Positions 24,019 to 35,239 of a DNA stretch of 64,000 nucleotides are shown here, piece by piece. Made by a program: the position numbers and the translations under genes. The notes beneath the pieces are model-generated. The model saw only the letters and a program-made list of their open reading frames with translations, ran no database searches and was not told where the DNA came from. Origin of the DNA: Acanthococcus lagerstroemiae (taxonomy: Eukaryota > Arthropoda > Insecta > Hemiptera > Eriococcidae); contig CM063112.1 of the NCBI GenBank assembly GCA_031841125.1, positions 8,148,603 to 8,212,602 of the forward strand, given 5' to 3'. The first letter of the stretch is position 1. Each line of letters begins with the position of its first letter.

Positions 24019-26480
24019 CCACACCAAACTTTAGAGGACTTTACGCAAAATTTGGGGGTTTTACTTTCGGGGCTGGTTCGAAAAACATATTATCGGAAGA
24101 GGGGGTCAGTTTACAAGCAGAACACGAAAAAAACTAATTTTAATTTTTCTGAATGGGTTCCAGAATTTTCCGAGTTTTCCAACCTTTTAATTAATAACGA
24201 CTGAAATGTTATAAGTTTCCTATGACAAACAGAGAAAAAAATCTCTATCAACATGTTTTGACTAAGTATTGGAATTTTTCCACTTTGGGGTGCAATTTCA
24301 AGGAATGAAGTAGGGAAAGGTCCGCCCCCTTTTCTTTTTCTGTCGCTGTATTTCCCTCATTTTCCTACCGATCAATCAATTTCTATGTTTTAAACATTTC
24401 CCAGTTTGCTATCGTATAAGATGTACAGGGGCGTAGGGGGGAGGGGTTAGAAACAATTGCCCAAAATTTTTTGCCCTCTCTTTGAAACGTTTCACGGACT
24501 CCCTTCATGTAATAAAAGTGAAGACAAAAGTGTAGCATTACAAAAAATTTCTTTCTTCCTTTCTTCGTCTTTTTTTCATTTTCTTTACGTTCCTTTTTTT
24601 GAATTTGGGGGGACTTGGATCTCTACTTGAGAATTAGAAACCGATTTTTCCAACTTACGGTGCTTTCTCCTAGGATGCATCACAGTGAGTTAATGGTAAC
24701 TTAGCTGGTACTGAAACTGGAAAGTTGACGCAGAGAAAAAAGAACGAAGATAAAAAGGATGAAAAGCAAAAAAAAAATGTTTTAATTGTTGAAATTTTGA
24801 AATTTAGGGGTAGAATATTATTATTCTAGAATTCTTTTATACTAGTAATTACTGGCAAGCAGTCCGAAATTTCAAAGACAGCTAACTTCTTTCCTTGAAT
24901 TTTTGCTTGAATTTTGACAGAAGGTAGCTGCCCCCTCCGCCCCATGATTCCATCACCTATAATTGTGCATACTGTGAAAGTCTAAGGAATTCTTCAATTA
25001 AACTTCATTCCAAAGGGAATAAGAGTACAAAAATACAACTCTAAATGTGCGCTATCTTGAAGGGGGAGGGGGCAGACAATACTCATCGATGGACAATTAT
25101 CAGAGTTAGAAAACGGATTTCGAGGTGACTAGCATTAGTTCTTTTTTTTTGTACTGATACACGCCAGTAAAAATGTAAAAAGTTAGTTAAGGAGTGCATG
25201 AACCATGAACCCACATTAGAAGGCTTAACGTAGTCCGCGGTCATGGCAACAGCTCCTGAAATATTCTTCAGGTTCTGAACAACGAGGAGTATATTTTCAT
25301 GTAAAATGCTAAATACTCTCTCAGTTCTGAGCGAGTAGTATTCGGACTACGGACCCTTGCTTCAATTTGGATCTTCAGTTCTCGCTTCTGGGTTTGGATT
25401 ATTGAAACAGAAATACCACACGATCTAATATCGTCTCGCGTAAATCGCTACATCGTAGAGCTCCGAAAATGGACATTAATTTCCCTCCCTTCTGCGTCTA
25501 ATGGAGGGCTTCTATATTGAAAAATTATCTGCTTTCAATATTTATAATATGTCCCGCCGGGTGAGAAATTGGAGTGTCCTCTCAACATTCGGGCCGCGTG
25601 ATTCCGCGTATAAAAAGAAGATTCTCGAAGTCGCCGAGTCGTTGGTCTGATCTCCTCCGGTACACGCGAAGGAGGGCTCCAGACTTTAAGCATCTCTCGC
25701 TCTGCGAGATGAGCTCGGGGCGATCCAGCCGGGACGGCGTTAATTTGCGAAAACGACTATCGCTGTCCTCTGTCTGTCTTTTTTCCTCTTTCGAATCGTT
25801 AAAACGCATCCGTGACTCCTGCAGAGCGCGGAAAAATGCGATAAAAACGCTTTTTGTGGTCTAGCTATAGTTGTTGGAGAAAGTTATAAAACGCGAATTC
25901 GATCGCGTGCCACCCTCTACTCTTCATTAGCCATGTAGCTGGGCTCCGCATAGAGACAGAGAAATGAAGGAAAATTATTTTTATGTAAGTTAATTTTATG
26001 AGGTCGTAAAACCGCCAGAGTACTGTCGACGTTCGGTTAGCGTTAACCGCACCCTCATTAGCTGGACTCGACGATAACCATACCCCGGGATCTGATGGCG
26101 ACAGAATACAAGCGACTAAGGCTGCTTAAAGCAGCTGAATGCTGAAATGGAGATGAATGTTATGAAATCCATCGAGGCGAATTTCGTGAAATCCAGTCGA
26201 ACTCCAGGAACTTAGCTTCCAGTGCCGAGGCCTTATTCCAAGTATTATTATGTATGTGAAGCTTTTTTTGTAGGAAAAGGATACGGGGGAAGGAGCATAT
26301 TCTTTTCCATTTTTGTAACAGCAAAATTTTCAAATTTCGTTACATGAGTATTAGGGTGGACGAGGAGACATGCTTTTTGAACTTTGATAATGGCCTCAAC
26401 TAGAGTTGCATTTCACTTCAAAAATAATGTGTGCAAAATTTTATTGAATAATACTGATACTTGAATTTTGCCTGGGACTG
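24019..26480. other. No recognised gene; CG-rich islands at 25560-25930 and 26010-26230
   Basis: 24000-25500 is AT-rich with poly-A/T and shows nothing I recognise. 25560-25930 and 26010-26230 are clearly richer in CG and free of the window's repeats. I found no protein family in any frame there. Confidence 0.35.
25609..25616 (+). promoter_or_regulatory. Possible TATA box
   Basis: TATAAAAA follows CGCG inside the CG-rich stretch 25560-25930. No initiator or downstream exon could be confirmed, so this is only a candidate. Confidence 0.2.
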
Positions 26481-26489
26481 AATGTTTGG

Positions 26490-27960
26490 AAGAATTTACT
26501 TAAAAAAACAATTTCAAACTTATCCAGACCTGAATAAACATCTTCAAGAGTCTTTCAGGCTTGTTCAAGACTTCAAAATATTTTTAATAATCTTCCAGTA
26601 TCTTTTACATTCTTCGAGAGTCCTCAAGACTTTTTCGTTTCAAGCCTATCTCAGGTCGCATCAGAAATGTACTGAAGTGATATTGGTGGAAGAGGGGAGT
26701 AGCGAAATTTCTACCTTTAGAAAGCTCTGTGAGGTTTCTTTACTGAGATTTTCAAATTAAGAGTATCTGATTTCTGATTTTCCATCTAAAACTGATAGAA
26801 AAAGAATCGCTCTCCCATTTGCTATGCTCCTGGATCTAAGTGAGACTTTTTAAAAACTTTTCAGATCTACTGGAGACTCATGAAGACCTACAAAATTTCT
26901 TTCCGAATCGCTAAGAAAATTTCAAGACTGTTACCTGTTCAAGACTCTTTCAAACTAATTTCAGACTTTTCAAGACTTCTTTGCCGCCCACAAAGATAGG
27001 AATGGAGAAAGGGGCGAGAGTGTGACACCCTCTAATCATTTTCTAAATCGGAGTTTTCGGCAAAACTGAGAAAGTACGGACGGTTTTTACTCGCTTATTA
27101 ATAAAATCTTCAACAATTTTAGCTGGAATTCTTGCTTTTCACACTCCTTCCTCAATATTTCTGTTTGTGTCTGCCTCGTTTCTACACACATGTTAGATTA
27201 TCTCTAAAGCTCTTCCTTACTCGTTTTAAGACTATTTCAGTCTTCATAGAGTCCTTTTTAGACTATTCTCCACTTAATTAAGACTTCCCAAGGCTCATCC
27301 ACTAAACTTATTCAATTTCATTTCATGTTCATTCTTACGGGTTAAAGATGTTGAAAGCTTGTCAAGGTTTTTTCTTAACTTGTTCAAGACTCCTCAAAAC
27401 TTCCTTAGAACTCTTCTTCTCTAGGAGCCTTCTAGACTACTAAGAAATTTCCAGGCAACGGTGTCGGAAGGGAAAGTGGAAAGATGGGAAGGGGTGTACA
27501 TTGAACCCCTACCCAAACTAAAAAAATCAGATATTCTTCAGAAATTTGATTAAAAAAGCACCATGGGAAATTTTACATTTAGGACATTTTTTGCTTGTTG
27601 ATTCAACTTTTAGAGCCAAAAAGATTGCTTTTATTTGTTAACTCAAATTTCTGCCCCCCCCGCCCAACAAAAGCCTTCCGACGTCACGGTTACGAGACAT
27701 GTTTAAGATTATTATTATGAGACTCGTTTAACTTTAACCCAGGATTAATCAGATCTTTGGAAAGTGACTTCTGAGGCTTTCTAGACAAGCTAAAGATTCT
27801 GTAAGACTTACCCATAGGGGTTTAATACTGTTTGAGATGCAGTAAGGCTGTTCTAAGCTCGTTTAGGACTTTTTCTTAGGTATGTTTTAGTGGCTAGACG
27901 AATCTTAAAGCGTCTTCCATAAGTTTGAAGAAGTCTCAAAATCGCTTAGCAAGCATGTTC
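26490..27960. repeat. Long degenerate array of a TTCAAGACT-type word
   Basis: Variants of TTCAAGACTYTT, CTTCTAGACT, TCCAAACTCGTT and TTTCAGACTT recur every 10-25 bases over about 1.4 kb, interrupted by unrelated AT-rich segments with C-runs. The same word family appears at 33540-33745 (reverse sense), 37830-37890, 47330-47415 and 50245-50440. It looks like a decayed short-period satellite. Confidence 0.65.
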
Positions 27961-27996
27961 GGCATCTTGCCTTATCCCCATGTAGTGCAGAATATA

Positions 27997-28071
27997 CAGG
28001 GTGCGCCAAAAGTCGCGTTACCAATTTACTGGAATGTATTGACAACGTAACGTGACTTTTGGCGCACCCTG
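27997..28071. mobile_element. 75-bp mariner-like palindromic MITE with TA duplication
   Basis: It starts CAGGGTGCGCCAAAAGTCGC and ends with the inverse, TGACTTTTGGCGCACCCTG, flanked by TA on both sides (27995-27996 and 28072-28073). Inverted ends of about 28 bases leave only a short loop. CAGGGTG-type ends with a TA target are typical of Tc1/mariner-related MITEs. Confidence 0.9.
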
Positions 28072-28509
28072 TACATACGAGTATATATTTTTCTTTTGGA
28101 AATTAAATAGGTAAACATTTTTTATACCACCCTAAAATTCCCAAAGGGGGCGAAGAACTAAAAATAAATTTTTCACAGGTAGAACAAAATTTGTTAAGAT
28201 TTTTTTTTTTTTGGAAGTTAAAATTACGATTGCAAAAAAGAAGAAGCCAATATTTAATTCGCACATTTACACAGCACCACATACTGGTAGAGCCCGTTTC
28301 CATTTCAATCAGTTTTGACTGAAAAAATGAAAACAAAAAAATTAATGATGAAAATGAAAACGTGCTCTATGGGGATGCAGCGTAAAGGTAAGATGGATTA
28401 ACGATTTTATGCCGATTTTTTTTTTGATTTACACAGAACACACATGGCTCTCTGAGATGCAGTTCGTGCACTGCACCACACTTAATGCCGGTCATGAGAA
28501 CGACTCTGT

Positions 28510-28885
28510 ACAATCCTAGAGCTGCTGCAGCAGCTGAGACCCCCCCCCCCCCGGTAGGGCTACCCCATCGTCACAACCTTCCTGCGTCTTCACACGAACC
28601 AAGACATGGAGGTGAGGGGTGAAAAGAAGAAGCACGTCTGGCTGTGGTGCACCCGAATTCCAGGTTACTGCTGGGTGAGCGTTGCCTCGGTCAGTAGGGT
28701 GCTCCATAGTGGCCCTGGCAGGACAGCATGAATCCGAAGCGGAGAGACAAAATGGGACCTGGGCAAACCTCAGTGCGTCCCTCTGGTCACTGACGCGATA
28801 CTCGACAGGGTAGTTTTTGGGGCCACAGGTACAGTGTATGAGGAGCCACTTTGACATGTGTACATCGCTATACGCTCCAGCAATG
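28510..28885 (-). repeat. GC-rich dispersed repeat A, near full-length copy
   Basis: On the minus strand this runs from TGGAGCGTATAGCGATG to CCTACCGGGGGGG. Blocks in order: TGTCAAAGTGGCTCC, CTACCCTGTCGAGTATCGCG, GACGCACTGAGG, CATTTTGTCTCTCCGCTTCG, CTGCCAGGGCCACTATGGAG, CTGACCGAGGCAACG, GTAACCTGGAATTCGGGTGC, CACCCCTCACCTCC and a GAAGGTTGTGACGATGGGG end. There is a poly-C run at the plus-strand left end. It is the best copy for defining the family at about 370 bases. Confidence 0.75.
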
Positions 28886-29847
28886 GACGGAAAATTCAGA
28901 AACCTCTAGTCATTTTACCCTCAATTAGGAATGTATCCTTTAATTTTGAGAAATTTCTAAAAAAAAAAAAAAAAAATGGCGACACCTTTTGGCTTACAAC
29001 ATTTTGGATCCCATTTAACATGTAAACATAAACATTGACTTAGATCCCGTAAATTTTCTTTTTAAATTACAAACTTTACACAAATTTTATCATTTTTCAC
29101 TCAATTAGATACACCCTACAAACTGGAGAAATGTTTTTAAAAAATGATGATATTTTTTAACTGTAAAATTTTGGGCCGACCACTTACTATGCATCCGTTT
29201 TAGCAGACTTAACAAATCAGACGATTTATTTTGTTGAAAATTTCAAGTTGTAGACTCCTCCAATTATTTTGTTCTGAACAGAGCTGGGCAGAATAATATT
29301 CGAATAATGAATAACGCAACCTTTATTCGTTATTCATAAACGCATGAATAACGGATAGGTTATTTCTTATTTTTTGTTAGTCGTAAGTATGAATAACGAG
29401 TAGTCATTCATTACACTACACAACAATTTGCAATTTTTCAAAAAACAATGGCATCAGAATACATGTTTTTATATGTATTTTCAACGAGGAATTTAATGCC
29501 GATGTTAATTTTTTGATTATAGTTCATTGTTTTTTTCTATCGTGCAAATTTTAGTATCATCAAGATGATACTACTGATCGAACAACTATACGCGTTTAGT
29601 ATTGTTAGCAGTATCAGTGTAGCTATTCCTGCGCGACAAAAAGGAATAAAACGTGAAAATTTTAATAAAATTCTAATTTTGAATATGGAAAATGAGAGGT
29701 TCTCGAGAGAAATGGATAACGCCATCGTATTCAGCATTCAAAATACAGCTAAAATCATATAATCTCATCCCATTGATTTTTATGCTGTTGTGCAGTGTTC
29801 TTCAGTAATCAGTATTCAAATCACGCGAATAATGAAATTAGACTCGT

Positions 29848-30197
29848 AGCCAAAGTGGGGCCAGGGGGGCGTTGCCCTCCACTGGCGGTCATCTGCCCCC
29901 CCCCTTGAGACAATCGGAAAAACTTTATTTACTTTCTAATTACCACAGTAAGATTAGGGAGAAAAAATATCCCCCTAAAAAAATTCCAAAAAATATATAT
30001 TTTACCCCCCGTTCAACAAAAATATTTTAACCCCCCCCCCAAATACCCAAAAATATATATTTTGACACCCCTTCCCAACAATAAATATTTTTAACATCCC
30101 CCCATGGCAAATGATTCCCCGAGAAAAGATACCCCCTCCCCAAAAATAACATTTGTATCCCCCAAAAAAAATTCTCTCAAGAAAAATCCCCCCCTCC

Positions 30198-30251
<54 letters not shown>

Positions 30252-30387
30252 CCTCCACCCAATATTCTTACATAGTTCTCTAATATTGGCGATTTAAAAA
30301 AAAAAACTTCAATTTTCGACTTTTTCTCCCTTGAAAATCTTATTTTGCCCCCCGGCCCCCTTTAGAGAAATCCTGGCTACGCCACTG
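29848..30387. mobile_element. Nested hAT MITE, same family as 12203-12472
   Basis: The right end CCTGGCTACGCCACTG and the preceding TCAATTTTCGACTTTTTC block match 12400-12472 closely. The left end is decayed (AGCCAAAGTGGGGCCAGG). Flanks AGACTCGT and ATCCTCGT agree at 6 of 8 positions and are probably the TSD. The interior holds an ATATTTTxACCCCCC-type array (about 29960-30190) and an (AC)n run, so it is expanded relative to the 270-base copy. Confidence 0.8.
30201..30247. repeat. (AC)n microsatellite
   Basis: About 23 uninterrupted AC dinucleotides inside the nested MITE. Confidence 0.97.
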
Positions 30388-30889
30388 ATCCTCGTTAAAT
30401 TTTTTTTTTGTTACTGCGTCCGCAATGAATAACGAATAAAGATGATTGACGAATATTATTCACATCTTCATTTTACTGAATAATGATTGATGAATAATTT
30501 TACACGTTTACGAATAATGAATAACGAATAATGATTGAACTTTTATTCATGATTAGTATTCGAATAACGCTCAACTCTGGTTCTGAATTGTATTAGGAAT
30601 ATACCCCCAAACTTTACTTAAGGAATTGTAAAGGAAAAATGGCGTCGCCCTTTGAATTTAAAATTCGGGTCAACCATTTACCAGGTGCAAGTACATTGCG
30701 TACGCAATACAAAACCGACAACCAATCGAAAGCGACTGCATTAAAACAAATATGCAGAAATTTATGAATTTCTTCCAGTGGAGGCAGCAAACTACCAATA
30801 CGATGGTACATAATACATATGCCCTTGAATTTTAAAGGTGGGCATGTATGATTCTCACATTTTATGACGCCCAATTGAGGTCACTGCCG

Positions 30890-31340
30890 AAGCATTATTA
30901 TATTTTTCGGAATTTTTCATGAATTTTTCATAATCTAGACAAAAAACGAAAATACAGACCTTCTTCTTTACGTTTTCCCGAAATTTCCGCACGGCCTCGA
31001 TGTCCTTCACCCTTGATTCAGCAGCTAAATCATTACCCGCTTTCGAATCAGGAACGTTCAACGACAAAACGCGCAATCAAAACATCGAAATCGAAAAACC
31101 GAAATTTACGACACTAAATCCTTCAGTAATTGCCGACACAAAATCAAAATCGAAATCAGAAAACCGAAATTCACGACACAAGAAATGAAAATAAACATAG
31201 TCCACGAAAACCAATACAGCCGAAACAACTTTCGAAAATCGTAATACAAAATAATCCACATAATCCAAATTCAACGCCATACAACATTCAACACATCAAC
31301 TTTCGTGCGAGAAAGCAGGCAGATGCGTGAACCTATGACT
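30890..31340. repeat. Low-complexity AAATCGAAA / GAAATTCACGACAC stretch
   Basis: Words AAATCGAAATCRGAAAACC, CCGAAATTYACGACAC and similar recur at 31075-31230. Open frames on both strands reflect this low complexity, not a gene. Confidence 0.5.
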
Positions 31341-31599
31341 CATTGATACTGAAACTAAGCAGGTGGTTGCATCAACTATGAATCACTGAACCCAGGCAGG
31401 TTCAAAACTGAATATTCCGTTAACATTATTCCTTATGGGAAATGTGTGTGAAATAAATACGAGTGAACGAAATATTCTGTCTCCGTTTCCCATGGACGAC
31501 CTTGTGTAAACGAATAATTCCGTTTTGAACCCTTGAATTAAGGTCTAGTTGCAAGTGAAAAAATATCTAATTCTTAGAAAGCATTTTGGGCGAAAAAAT

Positions 31600-31987
31600 A
31601 CATACTCAAAAGCAACATGGAATTAAACACAAAAATGAAGGTTCTAGACATGTGTATAACGTCAATATTGGGATGCGGATGTCAGACATGGTCATTAACT
31701 CAAAAACAAGTTTTTAAGCTAAAAACAACACATCGTTCAATGATGAGAAGTGTGTTGAAAATCAAAATTAAAGACAATGTTACTATTACAAAAATTGTAA
31801 ATAAAGCCAAAATCCGAGATACTGGGTACCAGATCAACAAACTCAAGTTCAAGTATGCTGGCCATATATGTAGCCAGGGGAGGCCGGGAGAGATGGTGCT
31901 TGCTGACTATCCAATGGATACCTAGAAGCAATAAAAGGAACAGAGGAAGGCCTAATAAATACAAGATGACTAGACGAAATTCAGTGG
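31600..31987 (+). pseudogene. RTE-like endonuclease-reverse transcriptase, C-terminal fragment (part 1)
   Basis: A continuous plus-strand frame gives MKVLDMCITSILGCGCQTWS, then a KTTHRSMMRSVLKIKIKD segment, then KLKFKYAGHICSQG, characteristic of the region after the RT domain in insect RTE-type elements (usual text: LYGSETWxLT, RRMLGIxxRD, WAGHVAR). After about 31925 the frame shifts and an RGRPNKYK-like stretch follows. The fragment is cut at 31987 by a MITE and resumes at 33310. The catalytic RT part is absent. Confidence 0.85.
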
Positions 31988-31990
31988 TAT

Positions 31991-33304
31991 CCGGGTGATG
32001 AAGGGTAATTCTCCGAAAAATGGACAATTCATGTAAATAGGCTGTAACTCTGCCACTTATTATCAGAATGCTATGCGCAATATATCAAAATTGAGGAAAT
32101 GAACTCTTCTGATGGAGACAGTGGTAAAAGCTCTCCCTAGTTCAGCAGAACATCATTAGAAAATCGAAAATGCACCTGAAATGTCCATCAGCGTGGGTGT
32201 CAACCTGGCCTAGTTCCGTTTTTTTTGCTTGCTGGAAGGGTTTAATACATCATTTTCAGGAACTACTGTTTCCCATTGTTGAAGAGGTAAGTTGAGGCAA
32301 CACGGTATAGGTCTTACAATCTTTTTCTAACCAAGTTAAGTAACCTTTATGTGTCTAGGAAGAGATATGTCCTTCAACGTGGATAATTTTCAAACCTCTC
32401 TGTAGGGTTCCACTATAAGCATAAACTTCTCTCAAATGCTCATATAACTTCCTCATAACTTCCTCTAGAAGGCTGTGTAAGAACTTCTGTGAAATAATGA
32501 TAATTTGTATGCTAAAATACTCATTTATTGCTGAGATCCTGGTTTCTAAAAAAAAAAGTGTCCTTCATCGTGGACATCAACAGCCATATTGAATTTATAG
32601 CTCCGAATTTGTAAAAACGTAATAATATAACTAATGTTGGCCACATTACATTCAGCAACATGTATCAAATATTTTCCGCATATTTACCCAATGAAAAAAG
32701 GGAAAAGGCGATTTTGTCCTTAAACGTGGACATAAAATATTATTCAACGTGGCTACTCACGTATTTCTTGTATCCACGCTGAAGGACGTGAATCTTTCGA
32801 CACTTAGAAGCAGTCTGTAGAAACAGCCTTTAAATCTTCTTCGTGCAGAGACTACTTTCCTAGATGAATTTTTGGTACTTCATAAAACCGTGATCCGTGA
32901 GATTGTAACCCACGGTGCCGCTGTGTGATTGTACAGCCTCATCTTATCATACTATGTAAACTTGAAAAATTTGTCTTTCAACGTGGACAACAATTTTTTT
33001 TTACAACCCTCCAAAATCAAATTTAAGCCCGGCCGGTACCGGAATATGATTTCTCAATACTCCTAGTATCGATTTCAATGAAAAAAATTTGAAAAGTGAA
33101 CCTCATTTTTTTTGGTTTTTGTCCACGTTGAATTGTCCATTTTTAGGAGAATCACCCTGAACCAGAAGTCGCACCATAGGCAAACATGTAGTAACGTGCA
33201 ACGTGTACGTAATGCATGTAGCGGAGATTGTGTTATCGAGTCGGCACCGCTATGCGTCTTATCACATGTTGGCCCTATGGTGCGACTTCTTGTTCATCAC
33301 CCTG
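31991..33304. mobile_element. CAGGGTGATGAAC MITE, split by a second element
   Basis: The right part (33158-33304) shows inverted repeats: CCAGAAGTCGCACCATAGG on the left and CCTATGGTGCGACTTCTTG on the right, ending GTTCATCACCCTG. The missing left end, CCGGGTGATGAA, lies at 31991-32002, on the other side of the element 32003-33157. Removing that element restores a ~160-base MITE. The flanks carry TAT or TA on both sides, which fits a Tc1/mariner-type target. Confidence 0.85.
32003..33157. mobile_element. 1.15-kb element with repeated GTCC...GGAC dyads
   Basis: The ends GGGTAATTCTCCGAAAAAT and ATTTTTAGGAGAATCACCC are inverted copies, extending to TGGACAATTCA. The flanks are TGAA on both sides (31999-32002 and 33158-33161), a 4-bp TSD. 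The interior contains about six copies of GTCCTTCAACGTGGAC or close variants (near 32369, 32558, 32716, 32970 and, inverted, 32771 and 33117), plus a half copy near 32740. No protein domain is visible. The superfamily is unknown to me. Confidence 0.8.
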
Positions 33305-33309
33305 TATAT

Positions 33310-33400
33310 GTACATACATATGTAGGTCCTCACTGGGCCAGCAACGCCCGAAATAAAAAATACTGGAAAAACGTGTCAGAGGCTTATGCCCTCAAATGAG
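33310..33400 (+). pseudogene. RTE-like fragment, part 2 (C-terminus)
   Basis: After the nested MITE the plus-strand frame reads HWASNARNKKYWKNVSEAYA and ends with a stop, matching the extreme C-terminus of RTE-type proteins (usual text: ARDRxxWRxLGEAYxQQW). It completes the fragment that starts at 31600. Confidence 0.75.
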
Positions 33401-34255
33401 CAGACTAGATGGTGGCTCATTTACATCAAAGCTCTAAATGCTTGGAGGAAATAGTTTTGTACACGGTCAGTTAAAGCTGTAATATAAACTGGTATCATCC
33501 TAAATTGGCTATCATCATTGAAACATCCAAGGGTCTAGCGAGTCTTACAAAGTCATGTATGTACAAATCTAGAAGTCTGAAAAAGTTTTCGCAAAACCTC
33601 GGTATTCTTAAACGAGTCCAAAAAAGTTTTCACGGTAGTCTTGAACAAGTCTAGAAAGGTTTTGAAGAGTCTGAAATATGTTTGGAAGAGTCTTTGAGAG
33701 GTTGGAAAGTTTGAAGTTTAGATACGCTCAAATAGTTTTCAAAGGTATACAGAATGGCCACTCAAACTCTTCCTCCAAAAAAATTGAAAAAGTGACCAAA
33801 AAAAAAAAGTTACTTAAGAATGACCAAAATTTCAAAAGGTTCATCTTCTCTTCTGTGTACCAATTACTGACTGCGTAGACGGTCGGAACAAAATTCTAGT
33901 TATTATTCTTTTCCATATGAAGCACGGTCAACTCAAAATTCAAATATTCGAAGTGGAAAAAAAAACTATTATGAACAAATTTGCAAAATAATGTATAGAT
34001 TAGGATACTTTTCAAACCCCGATTCATATTTCAAAAAAAATACTTTGGTCCAAAATTTACTGATAGTCATTTTTTCTTCAAAAATGTTCTCATTTTAATG
34101 GCACCCGTTCATCATTTATAATACTGTATTATCTACTTCACAAATATTTAGTAAGTTTGAAATTTCTTCAACATTTTGAGTAAAATTAGGATAACATTCA
34201 ACGTTTTTTGGTTTTAGGAATCTCAAAAATCTCATGGCTAAAATTTCTTATTGAC

Positions 34256-35208
34256 TTAGGGGGGAGGCTCCTAATAGTACGCAGTCTCCTAATAGTATGC
34301 ACCCATGTTTTCTCAAGATTGGTAACACTGACGAATTTGCTCGATAGCTCATTCGAAAGAACTTGGAGCTGCGATCATTTTGATATACCACATGACCCAC
34401 CTGGCTGAATATTACGTGTGCAAATCTAAAAAAAAATGTGAATTTCATATTTCTGATATAATTTTTTCGAGATAAAAGCTAAAGATTCATTCTCTTCTCA
34501 GCGTTCGGAATGAATTCATCAGGTAAGTTAAATTACATCATTTTAAAGGAAATTTTATCTTCTTTAAAAATATATTATGTTAAGAGTTTATGAATTCATT
34601 CCTTCAGTATTTTTTTTAATTTCAAACAAGGAGAGGTTTTTTTCAACTACGGGTTCTTGATACGTTGTACGCATTCGTAAAATTCGTAAGCACAGATCTT
34701 TCTACTCACGTGCTCGACTTTTGTTCGACAGTATGGCCTGTTCAAAGCCCGTGAAAGCTCGAAGGGTGTTGGTTTTCGATGAGGAACATTTCAGAAAGCA
34801 AAAGAATACTTGGACAGTGGATACTCTGGGAGACGAACTGCAGCACTCCTAGGAGTGAAGGAAGCGAGTCCACATATCTTGCGCTGATGTGCCTACATCT
34901 ATTAAAACATATTCTTGTGATCTTTGTGAAGAATAAACTTAATTTTCCGAGATGTTACCTATTGCGTACCATTAGGAGCCCTCATGTGTACTTTTAAGAA
35001 CCCATGGCTCCTAAAATTACGCATTTCCCCTTTTTAACTCAGAGGCGAATATCTCAGCGAGTTATGAGTAAAATGTTTTGAAACTTGGGTATTATGTAGC
35101 CAAGAGTTCTAGCTATAACATACCCAAAATTCACGACTTTAGGTTAATTAGCGGCCGAGTTAGAGCGATTCTCGTACTAAGTGCGTACTATTAGGAGCCT
35201 TTCCCCAA
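34256..35208 (+). mobile_element. Pogo-like deletion derivative, GGCTCCTAATAGTACGCA ends
   Basis: Left end GGGAGGCTCCTAATAGTACG and right end CGTACTATTAGGAGCC are inverted. GGCTCCTAA-type words also occur internally at 34283, 34972 and 35006. At 34733 an ATG opens MACSKPVKARRVLVFDEEHF. After one lost base the frame continues KEYLDSGYSGRRTAALLGVK, which resembles the psq-type helix-turn-helix at the start of pogo/Tigger-like transposases. The rest of the gene is gone, and an AATAAA signal follows near 34932. TA target bases were not clear. Confidence 0.65.
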
Positions 35209-35239
35209 CGTATTTTAAGTATAAATATTCTGCCATAGC

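Larger units (their letters stand above)
29279..30579. mobile_element. hAT element, CAGAGCTGGGC ends, perfect 8-bp TSD
   Basis: Left end CAGAGCTGGGCAGAATAATA, right end CGCTCAACTCTG (read backwards CAGAGTTGAGCG). Both are flanked by GTTCTGAA (29271-29278 and 30580-30587). Subterminal regions are rich in ATTCGTTATTCAT and GAATAACGAATAATG. Without the nested MITE it is about 760 bases. No transposase domain could be read in the interior. Short open stretches at 29537-29762 are unrecognised. Confidence 0.93.
28910..30700. repeat. Three ~185-bp tandem units, the third split by a hAT element
   Basis: Units begin near CTCAATTAGGAATGTATCC (28922), CTCAATTAGATACACCC (29100) and CCTCCAATTATTTTG (29257, continuing at 30588 as TTGTATTAGGAATATACCC). 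Each then has an ACTTT or ACTGGAGAAAT segment, an A-run with ATGGCGAC or ATGGCGTCGCC, and AAATTTTGGGYCGACCA or AAATTCGGGTCAACCA. The hAT element 29279-30579 sits in the third unit. Confidence 0.7.

Noticed and set aside
24431..24960. hAT MITE starting CAGGGGCGTAGGGGGG
   Set aside because: The supposed right end (CTGCCCCCTCCGCCCC) does not mirror the left convincingly, and no 8-bp duplication was found.
30002..30262. 86-codon frame rich in Cys-Val on the minus strand
   Set aside because: It is a translation of the (AC)n microsatellite and C-runs in a MITE.
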